DNA of 64,000 nucleotides from Microbulbifer sp. HZ11 (lineage in GTDB: Bacteria > Pseudomonadota > Gammaproteobacteria > Pseudomonadales > Cellvibrionaceae), in NCBI RefSeq assembly GCF_000708675.1, contig NZ_JELR01000001.1, positions 868,001-932,000 on the forward strand, in the 5' to 3' direction. This document shows, piece after piece, positions 8,937 through 17,670 of the stretch. A program made the position numbers and the translations under genes. Each line of letters starts with the position of its first letter. The first letter of the stretch is position 1. The notes beneath the pieces were generated by a model. That model saw nothing but the letters and a program-made list of their open reading frames with translations, had not been told where the DNA came from and ran no database searches.

Positions 8937-9833
8937 TTAGCGTCTCTCCGCTTCCCTATTAAAACTGAGTCGGAGAAGCTCTTTTAGCTCTACAATCCAC
9001 AAACCAAGCTGGATGCTAATTGCAACTCCTCGATAGCGCCAAGAATAGCGATTATCCCTAGCAAAACGATAGACAGCGATAGCAGGTGGCATCAACGACC
9101 TTGCGATAGTCAGAACGCGTCCTCTTCCTGACGGAGTTCGAAACTTACCTCCTTTAATCCGTCGCGCTTTTGTGGCGATCTCCTTCCATGTTGTACGCGC
9201 GCGATGCTTTACCACGGCCTGATGCAAATAATTGAGCTGAGCCCCGCTAGAAACAGCTCTACGGCAAAAATCAACGTCGCCCCCAGAAAACGCATGCTCA
9301 CTAAAACCATCCAACTGATCGAACAGCTTTTTATGCACTACCAAGTTTGCAGTCGCTGCGTAGCCCTGCTTGACATATCGACGTTGTGGAATCCCTTTAA
9401 GAACATCATAGATTTCGCAATAATTTGGAGGCGAAGTCTGATAAACGACGGAAATTCGGCCAGCAAAAAACTGAAGCTCGTCATGACAATGACCCACATG
9501 ATGACGAATATTTTCCAACCAATCGCTTTCAGGCAAGCAGTCAGCATCGGTGAATACCAGCCACTCGCCTTGCGCAGCAACGACCCCTAAGTTCCTCGCA
9601 GCATAGGAGCCCAATTTCTCACAAGTTAAGATGGTTACATTCCTGGCCCTTATCTTAGGCGGGGAAAATTCATTCGATCCATTCTCGATCAGGAGCACCT
9701 GAAATTCATCTTGAGGTAAAGTTTGTTTTTCAAGGCAATCCAATAAGCCTGGGATAACATGCCAATGATCACAAACAGGGACGACAACAGTCATTTTCAA
9801 GGAACTCTGTAGAAAGGCTCTTGAACGAAGCAT
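8937..9833 (-). CDS. Family 2 glycosyltransferase, paralogue B
   Basis: This is a 298-residue GT2. It shows MTVVVPVCDHWHVIPGLLD, LIENGSNE, WLVFTDADCLPESDW and AFSGGDVDFCRRA. It parallels the GT2 at 5942-6811 along most of its length. I kept the upstream start at 9833 because GGAAGG lies 6 nt before that ATG; the internal Met14 has no comparable ribosome site. The C-terminal hydrophobic stretch (YRGVAISIQLGLWIVELKELL) may associate with the membrane. Confidence 0.87.
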   Translation of the reverse strand: MLRSRAFLQSSLKMTVVVPVCDHWHVIPGLLDCLEKQTLPQDEFQVLLIENGSNEFSPPKIRARNVTILTCEKLGSYAARNLGVVAAQGEWLVFTDADCLPESDWLENIRHHVGHCHDELQFFAGRISVVYQTSPPNYCEIYDVLKGIPQRRYVKQGYAATANLVVHKKLFDQLDGFSEHAFSGGDVDFCRRAVSSGAQLNYLHQAVVKHRARTTWKEIATKARRIKGGKFRTPSGRGRVLTIARSLMPPAIAVYRFARDNRYSWRYRGVAISIQLGLWIVELKELLRLSFNREAERR

Positions 9834-9979
9834 ATTTTACCTTCCAAAACTAAAGTTAGTGAACGGCTCAGCACGAAACATTCAAACAATACCCCGCATT
9901 TGAGTGTATGCTTCTCAAGAACCTTTGGGGCTGATCGCGTCGCTTACAGTCGGCGAGCTAGCAAAGGGGACAAAAGTAT

Positions 9980-11119
9980 TCAGTGGGAAGTAAATTCATG
10001 CTGAACTTTTTCAAGGCCATTAATGCTCAAATATTCGTTAAAATTGTCGAAGAGGCTGCCAATCTTGTTAAAAAAATCCGAATAATCAATATGCTGGACT
10101 ATTTCATCCTCACTGCATGTTACTGCTTCAGAGAGAGGTATAGATGGTAAATTACAGAACTCTACCAATTCCTTTGTTCGCGCATCATGTGTCAGCCACA
10201 AAGCTGGCTTTCCACTTAAGATAGAAGCCATATTTACATGAAACCGAGTCCCATAAGTGTAAGCGACACACTCTTTGTTGAAGGTATACCACTCTTTGGT
10301 AGTTCGAAATAGTCGATAATATCTTTGATAGAAGGCAAATATCTCTTCAACTGTATCTATATTGTAATATTTGCGTTTTCGAATACCATTCAAGAAGTAT
10401 GGCAACTCAGGAAGTTCCGGGTTTCCGCCCTTCATGAGTTCCAAATGAAACTTGTGCATAAATTTTGATACAGGCTCGACCAAAAAATGGCTATGACTAA
10501 TGCCTCTCGCTAACAATAGACGCTCGTCTTCTCTCCCCATATTTGTGACATTAAAGCTAGGCCTGCCACTTAGATTCTCTAACTTGCAATTTTCTTGCAG
10601 CTCTAATAGCTCTTGAGGCTTGGAGAAAAGTGAAGGGCAGCCTGTCACAAACACATTTTTAATACCGCAGCACTTCTCAATAACGCTCTTAGTAAACTCC
10701 CCTCTAACGCCGAGGGCCTCTGCACGATGTGACAAGTACTGCAGAAGCTCTACTGCTTCTGGGCAGAGCGATGCATTTTCAAGATCTCTATGTTTAGCCT
10801 GAATTCCAAGACCAAAGACTACTATTGGTACTTCATACTGTTCCAAAGAGCGCCTAAACCGCACATACTTTTCTCCATCTGGCTTATCTAGTGAAAGCGT
10901 ATTTGCCAAGGTCACCACTAAATGAGAGCATTTGCTGTTTACGAAATCCTTGAAGCTTCTTTCGCCTGAAAACTTGTAGCTATTGTGCGTGGAGTGGACT
11001 GCATAGCTATAAAGCTCCAATGGTGCATTTGCATGTATCATATTGCCTGAGTTTTCAGGCATTTCTAGCGGAAACTTCCCCGGCAGCTCGGGCAAGCAAC
11101 CTATCACACCTATATACAC
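9980..11119 (-). CDS. Polysaccharide pyruvyltransferase family protein
   Basis: The 379-residue product resembles the polysaccharide pyruvyltransferase family (CsaB/WcaK type). The middle has the family's strand-turn pattern VVFGLGIQAKHRDL, then ALGVRGEFTKSVIEKC and VFVTGCPSLF. CVAYTYGTRFHVNMASILSGKPALWL corresponds to the conserved R-x-H region. Such enzymes add pyruvate ketals from phosphoenolpyruvate to sugars of capsule or cell-wall polymers. Start is GTG 11119, preceded by AGGAG at 5 nt. The acceptor is unknown. It is followed at 91 nt by the KfoC/PmHAS-like polymerase gene (transcription reads from that gene into this one). Confidence 0.8.
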   Translation of the reverse strand: MYIGVIGCLPELPGKFPLEMPENSGNMIHANAPLELYSYAVHSTHNSYKFSGERSFKDFVNSKCSHLVVTLANTLSLDKPDGEKYVRFRRSLEQYEVPIVVFGLGIQAKHRDLENASLCPEAVELLQYLSHRAEALGVRGEFTKSVIEKCCGIKNVFVTGCPSLFSKPQELLELQENCKLENLSGRPSFNVTNMGREDERLLLARGISHSHFLVEPVSKFMHKFHLELMKGGNPELPELPYFLNGIRKRKYYNIDTVEEIFAFYQRYYRLFRTTKEWYTFNKECVAYTYGTRFHVNMASILSGKPALWLTHDARTKELVEFCNLPSIPLSEAVTCSEDEIVQHIDYSDFFNKIGSLFDNFNEYLSINGLEKVQHEFTSH

Positions 11120-11210
11120 GATAACTCCTATTACTCAGAAATTAATGAATCGCTTTCTTTAAAATTCTTGACCAGAAAACCCCAGGCTCGCATCGATAAC
11201 TAACGTAAGC

Positions 11211-13256
11211 CTACTGCTCCTCGAAAAACAGCGCACTATCAAACACATACTTGCGGCATGCATCATCAGCAGTCAAAGGAGCATAGCGCCACTTATGAAC
11301 TCCCTGCCTTTTCAATGATTCATTGACAACCTTAAAGTGGTTTTCCTTTTGCACAGCTAGCTTTTTAATGGAAGTATTTTCACCGTGTAAAACACGGTTA
11401 TAACAGATCCTATTGATGTGTTTAAATGGACCAACCTCACTCAACTTAAGATACATATCATAGTCAACCGCATTTTCAATTTCCTCTGAAAATCCCGACG
11501 TTAACTTCCACGCACGAATAGTAAACATTCTGAAGTGATGACAAATCATTGACGTGGTTAATTTTTCCCGAGAAAAACTCGGCCAATTGTAACCATTTTG
11601 AATCAAGCTCCCATCAGAATTCACGTTCCTATTTGTGCTATAAACACACGCCAACTTAGGGTCACGCCCAAATTCTTTCAGGCATAATTCTACTGCGTCG
11701 GGTTCCAGGTAATCATCTGAATCCAGCTGACCTATGTAGTACCCGCGGCAATTCCTGACAGCAGAATTTGAGGCAGAAGCTATCCCACCGTTCTTCTTCG
11801 TGAAGAATCGTACCCGTGGATTATTTCCGTAAAGCTCATTGAGGAGCTCAAAAGTCCCATCTGTTGATCCATCGTCACAGATGCAGACCTCAAGATCAGT
11901 AACCGTTTGATTTAGAGCACTATTTACACAGCGCTCAATAAATTTTTTGCTATTGAAGGCAGGAATATATATGGACACTAATGGAACTTTGTTGATCGTC
12001 GCTGATGCGATAGGCTGATGTTTACGATAGAAGTACGGCACCTTTTTTTGCACGATTCCAATAGTTACAGCCTTGCCTGCGGCCCTATCAGTTTCATTCT
12101 CTCGACCAGGCGGCTCCTGATGATATGCTAAACCGCCATCCACCGCTCTAAAAAAGCAACCTTCACGGTACAAACGATAACCGAACTCATTATCTTCACC
12201 TCCCCAGTCTGTAAATTCTTCATCAAAATAGCCTGCCGTATGCAACCATTTTTTCGCAAATGCTACATTCCCGCCACTAAAGAATCGAAATGGCGCATCA
12301 CACAATCGAAGGTTTTCTGTCTCTCTAAAATGTTCGAGACGCCAATCTACCGACTTTCCTTTTCTGAGGCTATTTCCAACTTCACTATTTGTTACCACCT
12401 CAGGCAGTTTGGACAAAAAATTCTCATCGCCAAAAATATCTTTCGATGATACTCCATGAGTATCGATATACTTACGCGGACCAATAAGTGCCACGTCTGA
12501 GTCGTCAAGGAGTAAATCGACATAAGACTGCACCCAATACGGGTTTGGCGCCATATCACAATCCAGGATCGCAACAAACTCGTGCCTAGCAGTTCGCAGG
12601 CCCAAGTTGCGCACCGCGCACAACTGGTACCCGTAATCTCGCTGACGAACAAATTTGACATCTAAATATCGTTCATATTGCCGAATTAAAGGCATCAGAT
12701 CTTCAGCGCTACCATCATCAGCGACTATGACCTCATATTGGTAATCGGTAACCTGCTTTGCCAAAGCTGCCAGAGTAATATCCAAAATGCGGGAACGATT
12801 ATACGTTGGGACCACTACACTAATACCGACATCTTTTTCAGAGCGAGGAGCGATACTCTTTCGGCTTCTGTGCCACACGAAGTCATTCGAGCTTTCAGGC
12901 AACGGAGCTAGCGTCAATCCCACAGGCCAATCGGAGGGGAGTGGGCTTACTTTCCTTTGCTGGGCTTTCTCCGATTGGTGTTTTCTCAAAGCATCATAAA
13001 AGTCCAAGCATGCCAGCCTTTCCTCTGGTGAAATAGGGCGTTCACCACTATTTGAAAGTAATAGTTTTGAGATTGGATCGAGTTCCGAAGAGGATGAAAG
13101 ACCTCTTGAATTTTCGTTTAAGGCTTTTTCACAAAGAGCAACATTATACTCAACTAACTCATTGCCATAGAGTTGACCTGCTTGTTTATATAGCCTCAAA
13201 GCTTCGGGATAAACACCCTTCAGGAACAATGTATTTGCTTCTTTAAGGATTGACAT
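11211..13256 (-). CDS. Two-domain chondroitin/hyaluronan synthase-like glycosyltransferase
   Basis: The 681-residue protein carries two GT2 domains in tandem. A short TPR-like N-terminus (LFLKGVYPEALRLYKQAG) precedes domain 1 (about 150-400), with ISVVVPTYNR, VADDGSAED, ILDCDMAPNPYW and DWGGEDNEFGYRL. Domain 2 (about 430-650) shows SIYIPAFNSKKF, ICDDGSTDGTF and GYYIGQLDSDDYLEPDAVE. By recall the order and wording of these blocks match Pasteurella PmHAS/PmCS and E. coli KfoC very closely, including YNRVLHGENTSIKKL. Length matches KfoC (about 686) rather than PmHAS (972). Those enzymes polymerise alternating GlcA and GalNAc or GlcNAc. Product identity here is inference. Most of the low-GC cluster is read through this gene. 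Confidence 0.85.
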   Translation of the reverse strand: MSILKEANTLFLKGVYPEALRLYKQAGQLYGNELVEYNVALCEKALNENSRGLSSSSELDPISKLLLSNSGERPISPEERLACLDFYDALRKHQSEKAQQRKVSPLPSDWPVGLTLAPLPESSNDFVWHRSRKSIAPRSEKDVGISVVVPTYNRSRILDITLAALAKQVTDYQYEVIVADDGSAEDLMPLIRQYERYLDVKFVRQRDYGYQLCAVRNLGLRTARHEFVAILDCDMAPNPYWVQSYVDLLLDDSDVALIGPRKYIDTHGVSSKDIFGDENFLSKLPEVVTNSEVGNSLRKGKSVDWRLEHFRETENLRLCDAPFRFFSGGNVAFAKKWLHTAGYFDEEFTDWGGEDNEFGYRLYREGCFFRAVDGGLAYHQEPPGRENETDRAAGKAVTIGIVQKKVPYFYRKHQPIASATINKVPLVSIYIPAFNSKKFIERCVNSALNQTVTDLEVCICDDGSTDGTFELLNELYGNNPRVRFFTKKNGGIASASNSAVRNCRGYYIGQLDSDDYLEPDAVELCLKEFGRDPKLACVYSTNRNVNSDGSLIQNGYNWPSFSREKLTTSMICHHFRMFTIRAWKLTSGFSEEIENAVDYDMYLKLSEVGPFKHINRICYNRVLHGENTSIKKLAVQKENHFKVVNESLKRQGVHKWRYAPLTADDACRKYVFDSALFFEEQ

Positions 13257-13284
13257 TTATTTACTCGCTAAATTTGAAGACACT

Positions 13285-15378
13285 TCAATTAATTACAGAA
13301 AGGCAGATTGCCCCTTTTTCAACTTTAGGTTTCTCTTCGCAATACGCGATATTTCTTTCATCAAGAAGTTTCTTCCATTCAGCAACCACGGCCTTCTCTT
13401 CTGGCCTGTTGAAGTCATCAAGGATAATGTCAATCGCACAGTTCGAAAAATGACTCAACAATTTGGGCAGAGCGGGGAACCTCGAAAGAGGCCCTAAATC
13501 GCTAGGAGGCCCATCTACTAGCACCATGACTCGCGCACCCGCACCAACTGCTTGAGAAGCATTCTTAAGGCTTTTATCGCAAGAATAATAACGAAAGTTC
13601 CCCTGAGGATACTGGTAGTCAACCAGAGGAGCATGCACTAGATGAACAAAAGAATCTAAGCCTTTTCGCTCCAGCTCTTTCTTTGTCCGATCGTAGTACA
13701 ATTCATTGTGTTCAAATGAGATTACACGCGCAGCTTTTGAGGGAGCGACCTCTTCCTCGCCACAATCACCTCCGGTAGCAACTTCCGCGAGCTCCACCAT
13801 TCGAGCTTTCTTCTTAAGGGCTTGGGAGCTATTCTGAATTACCCTTGCGAATAGCTGGGTCGATGTACCGCTCCCAAATTCAACGATCAAATCATAATTT
13901 CTTCTTTCGAATTTACCGATCAAGTAGCTCGCTATATCCGGGCTAATGGGCCAGCCATGGAAGTCCATTGCCAGCTCTCCGTGGATTAGGTAATGCTGGA
14001 CGGCAATATATGACTCTATCTGCATAAAATTATTAACCAGTCCCTTGGTAATCAAGCTACTGAGTCTCGACTCTAGCAAATCCAGACTACTTTCCCCTCT
14101 TCGCAACTCATCCACCTTTGCTCGAAGGGAAGATACCTCTTCCTTAAGTGCGCTATTCTCTTTGCGAAGGGAAGATATCTGTTCATTCAGGGCGCCATTC
14201 TCTTTGCCAAGGGAAGATATCTGTTCATTCAGAGCGCTTTTCTCTCTGTCAAAGGAATACTCAACACTCTTAACATACTCTCTTTCAGCTCCGTTTAACT
14301 TTTCCGCGTGGTTCAATAACCCTTCCAGCCTCTCAATACTTTCTCTCAATGACGTAGACTCACTTCTCAGGCCGCTTAGCTCTGCTTGACAAGCCTCAAA
14401 TTCACGAAGAAGAGACTTTCTTTCATTTTCAAGTTCAGTGATGCGTTTTTTCTGGGCTTGATAACGCGGCTTCATATCTGCCAGCTCCTTAGTAGCTCGA
14501 CTTAAAGCCACGCCAAGTCCAACCCTTCTTGATAAAGCTCTACGAAACGGCCTAGTCAATGCTCTAACAGGGCCAGAGGCCTGCCAGAGAAACCTACTCG
14601 ACTTTATTTTTGCCGCCAACTTGTCTAACAAAGTCCTCTCCCGAGTTTTGGAACTGCTTCGCTGACGATTACTGGGCTCCTTTTTGCCTTGCGCAAGGAG
14701 TTTTACCTCGAGGCTCTCTTGAAGGCGGAATAGCTGTTTAAGTGCCATTTCATTTTCTTCACTCAACGCTCGTACCTGCATTTCCTTCTCTTCTACCACC
14801 TTCCGTTGAGCCAACTGTTCCTCGTACAGTTTTCCAATATCAAGAGCTGGAGACAACCGATGATGGGAGCCTAAAAAAATTGAGCTGTTGACAAACTCGT
14901 CCCGGAGTTCGCGTAACTCCGGACTCTGGTCGACGAGCTGGCTCGCCAACATCAGAAAAATCCCCTGCGAATCGTCTTGCTCTGTTAATTTAGGGATAAT
15001 TTCGACTGGAGGTAGCCCCAGTTTTTCTGCAGCTTTGTCGAGAAATTTCTTTGGCTTTCGATAAGCCTCAGTGGCATCCACTAGAATTGCGCGCTCGGGA
15101 TTAGATTTTCGAAACTCTAGCATGTTGACAGCACTATCGCTCCACGATGCAATCGCAGTTACTAGATCTTGCTGCTCTTGCATAGCGTTGGAAACGGCCT
15201 GTTCAGGACAAACGAAAAACAGGACATATACGTCATCATTAGATCCATATGCAAACTCGCTACTCTGATACCAAACCTCAGGATCAGGCGCATCATCAGG
15301 ATTCCATCCAAGAGCATTCAAAAGAGGGGTAAGGCGCTGCCAGTGACTATTAGGTAGCGCACCAATGTTTAGGGACAT
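13285..15378 (-). CDS. Coiled-coil protein with C-terminal SAM-methyltransferase-like domain
   Basis: This 697-residue protein has three parts. Residues 1-190 form a domain I do not recognise (LNALGWNPDDAPDPEVWYQSSEFAYGS). Residues about 200-445 are charged and helical with a long coiled coil, including three tandem 14-residue repeats of the type SSLRKENSALNEQI. Residues about 480-697 look like a Rossmann methyltransferase: DLIVEFGSGTST (about 494), ISFEHNELYYDRT as the acidic strand and VLVDGPPSDLGPLSRFPALP. It is the promoter-proximal gene of the leftward glycan cluster. Some chain-terminating capsule proteins also combine a methyltransferase with a coiled coil, so a chain-length role is possible. 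That is inference only. Confidence 0.6.
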   Translation of the reverse strand: MSLNIGALPNSHWQRLTPLLNALGWNPDDAPDPEVWYQSSEFAYGSNDDVYVLFFVCPEQAVSNAMQEQQDLVTAIASWSDSAVNMLEFRKSNPERAILVDATEAYRKPKKFLDKAAEKLGLPPVEIIPKLTEQDDSQGIFLMLASQLVDQSPELRELRDEFVNSSIFLGSHHRLSPALDIGKLYEEQLAQRKVVEEKEMQVRALSEENEMALKQLFRLQESLEVKLLAQGKKEPSNRQRSSSKTRERTLLDKLAAKIKSSRFLWQASGPVRALTRPFRRALSRRVGLGVALSRATKELADMKPRYQAQKKRITELENERKSLLREFEACQAELSGLRSESTSLRESIERLEGLLNHAEKLNGAEREYVKSVEYSFDREKSALNEQISSLGKENGALNEQISSLRKENSALKEEVSSLRAKVDELRRGESSLDLLESRLSSLITKGLVNNFMQIESYIAVQHYLIHGELAMDFHGWPISPDIASYLIGKFERRNYDLIVEFGSGTSTQLFARVIQNSSQALKKKARMVELAEVATGGDCGEEEVAPSKAARVISFEHNELYYDRTKKELERKGLDSFVHLVHAPLVDYQYPQGNFRYYSCDKSLKNASQAVGAGARVMVLVDGPPSDLGPLSRFPALPKLLSHFSNCAIDIILDDFNRPEEKAVVAEWKKLLDERNIAYCEEKPKVEKGAICLSVIN
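14123..14248. repeat. Three tandem 42-bp units encoding 14-residue coiled-coil repeats
   Basis: Units 14123-14164, 14165-14206 and 14207-14248 are near-identical 42-bp blocks sharing the core GGGAAGATA and ending in TCTCTxTG. Each encodes two heptads of the coiled coil in the 697-residue protein. Units 2 and 3 are the most alike, which suggests recent duplication. In-frame slippage would lengthen or shorten the coiled coil. Confidence 0.8.
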
Positions 15379-15629
15379 CTAGACATCACTCCGTACAAAT
15401 TAAATTATATTTTCTTAATGAAAACGCACAGGTACTTTCAGCTAGATATGCCAACTCAAGCCAATCCGGATCCAACGAATTAATCCCGATGCGTAAAAGT
15501 AGCCGGGTAAAACTGGGGCAAGTTACTTCCTGCTTAAATACTTGCTTCATGACTAGTAGTAAAACCTTTTCCGTGCATTAGTGATCCCGACTCGCCTGAA
15601 TAACGATACCAAAAAGCCGTCCGCGCTAC

Positions 15630-16499
15630 TTAAGTAAGCCAGCCTAGCTTCGATCTGCACGTCTCATAAAAATTGTGATCAATCGGATGGATTAACGTCA
15701 GCCTATGTGGTTTTTTATGGATCCGAATGACGTCCCCGGGCTCGGTCACCACCTGCTCATGCCCATCGCAGGTAACATAAGAATGAGCTGTATTTTCTTC
15801 GCCAATAACGATTTTGAACTCACTGCTGCCTTCAACGACAATTGGGCGACTGCTGAGTGTGTGCGGATTGAGGGGTACTACGACAATCGCATCAAGCTTA
15901 GGATGCATAATCGGCCCACCACCAGACAGCGCATATGCTGTTGACCCCGTGGGCGTGGAGACAATCAATCCATCTGAACGCTGCGTATATACAAACTGCC
16001 CGTCAATGAACAGATCAAACTCAATCATGCGGATATACTCACCCGGGTGAATCACCACATCATTCAGCGAGGAGCCCTTACCTATTGGCTTACCATCTCG
16101 GGTGACGGACATATCCAGCAAGAAGCGGCTCTCGGCCATATATTTGCCGGAGAGCACTTCCCCTACCTTTTGCTCAATTTCATCAGGAGTAATATCTGTC
16201 AGGAAACCCAATCGGCCGCGATTAATCCCCAGTAGAGGCACGCTGAATTTGGCCAGGGCGCGTGCAGCGGCGAGCAGGCTTCCGTCACCACCGACTACGA
16301 TAACCAGATCACAGAGTTCGCCGAGCTTGTCTTTACTAGAAACTCTGGCTTTGTGACCGGCAACATCATTGGCTGTATTCTTTTCAAGCACGACCGAATA
16401 GCCCCCTCTCTCAAGAAACGCCATAAGGCGTTTGAGTGAGAGTACTGCGCTATCACTTTCGGTTCGGCCGATTAGTCCGATATTTTGAAATTCCGACAC
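15630..16499 (-). CDS. nadK: NAD kinase
   Basis: The 289-residue enzyme phosphorylates NAD+ to NADP+ in the cytoplasm. It has the diagnostic GGDG motif (G70-G73, VIVVGGDGSLLAAAR), GINRGRLGFLTDI, the NE/D-type motif as SLNDVVIH and the glycine-rich TGSTAYALSGGGPIMHP block. Length is typical for bacterial NadK. It is transcribed leftward; about 250 bp of A+T-rich sequence without an evident gene separate it from the glycan cluster. Confidence 0.95.
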   Translation of the reverse strand: MSEFQNIGLIGRTESDSAVLSLKRLMAFLERGGYSVVLEKNTANDVAGHKARVSSKDKLGELCDLVIVVGGDGSLLAAARALAKFSVPLLGINRGRLGFLTDITPDEIEQKVGEVLSGKYMAESRFLLDMSVTRDGKPIGKGSSLNDVVIHPGEYIRMIEFDLFIDGQFVYTQRSDGLIVSTPTGSTAYALSGGGPIMHPKLDAIVVVPLNPHTLSSRPIVVEGSSEFKIVIGEENTAHSYVTCDGHEQVVTEPGDVIRIHKKPHRLTLIHPIDHNFYETCRSKLGWLT

Positions 16500-16716
16500 C
16501 GCTCCCCCAAGGTGCCCGAATCTGGGCCAATGCAGTTTTATTTGAGTTTTTGCGCTTCACTCAGAAACTGTTCAATTTCTAATCTATCAGCGGGTAATTT
16601 GACAGGTGATTATGCCTGAGGGAAAAGGGTGAGTCGAACCCGATTCAGGGTCGAGTGCGCCTGATCAGTCACAGATCAAACAGATTAATTTTTAAACAAA
16701 AACACCATGATTTAGA

Positions 16717-17670
16717 TTATTTTTTATACATTCCGCGTATCCCCTGCAGCCCCCCGGTATGGATCAACAGGACACTGCGATGGCGCATATAGCTTCTTCT
16801 TGGCGCATCATTTAAGTAGCGCTTTTTCAATGCCCAGATCACCTTAGCCGTATACACGTGGTCGAACCTGACACCAGTAGAGTCCTCTAATTGGTGGATG
16901 TTTCGACGCAGTGATTCGGTGGTTTTGCCGTATCCCCCATGGTGCGCATCGGTAATTATCTCCGGATCTGGAACTACTGCCCGCCGATTCCTGCTCCCCC
17001 AATTATGTACCGCATCACTGATACTTTTATCTGCCCTGAGAACCGCTACTCCAACGCATGGCATTGACAATTCCAAGCTCGAGCTTAGGGCACCCAGTGT
17101 CAACCCCGTACCACAGGCCAGCCAGCATTCATCCATGGTTACTGGGCAGGTTTCCCGGATCACCTGCCCCCAAATCTCAACCCCTCGGGCCCCCTGCTCA
17201 TTCGCCCCGCCCTCCGGCACGTACCAATACCGCTCGCCGGATAGCCCCAACTGCGCCCAAAACCCTTCTTCCGCTCTCTTCCTATATATAGTGCGAGACA
17301 CAAATCGTAATTCCATCCCAAACCGCTCGGTGTCCTGCAACATGGCACTCAGCACAGGGGGGCGTTCGCCGCGTATGATGCCGATAGTTTTGAACCCAAA
17401 CCGCTGTCCTGCAGCGGCGGTGGCGTGGATGTGGTTCGACCAGGCGCCGCCGCAGGTGACTATGGTATCTTTGCCCTGCTCCCGGGCCTCCAGCAGATTG
17501 AAAATCAGCTTGTAGGCTTTATTGCCAGAAATAATGGGGTCGATGAGGTCATCGCGGCGGATCCAGAGGTCGACACCAGGAAACAGTTCGGACTCAACCT
17601 GCTGATAGGGCACGTTTCTGGCGGCCTCGGTAAAGGCTTCCATGCTCAACTCGGTCAGGTAGCGGATCAT
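16717..17670 (-). CDS. PLP-dependent ACC deaminase/D-cysteine desulfhydrase family protein
   Basis: The product (317 aa) belongs to the fold-type II PLP enzymes related to 1-aminocyclopropane-1-carboxylate deaminase and D-cysteine desulfhydrase. The Schiff-base lysine is K51 in SGNKAYKL. CGGAWSNHIHATAAAG is the substrate-carboxylate/Asn loop, and the glycine loop CGTGLTLG binds the PLP phosphate. Which reaction it performs cannot be decided from sequence. Its start overlaps the stop of the RES toxin gene by 4 nt, so all three genes (antitoxin, toxin, enzyme) probably share one transcript. Confidence 0.85.
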   Translation of the reverse strand: MIRYLTELSMEAFTEAARNVPYQQVESELFPGVDLWIRRDDLIDPIISGNKAYKLIFNLLEAREQGKDTIVTCGGAWSNHIHATAAAGQRFGFKTIGIIRGERPPVLSAMLQDTERFGMELRFVSRTIYRKRAEEGFWAQLGLSGERYWYVPEGGANEQGARGVEIWGQVIRETCPVTMDECWLACGTGLTLGALSSSLELSMPCVGVAVLRADKSISDAVHNWGSRNRRAVVPDPEIITDAHHGGYGKTTESLRRNIHQLEDSTGVRFDHVYTAKVIWALKKRYLNDAPRRSYMRHRSVLLIHTGGLQGIRGMYKK

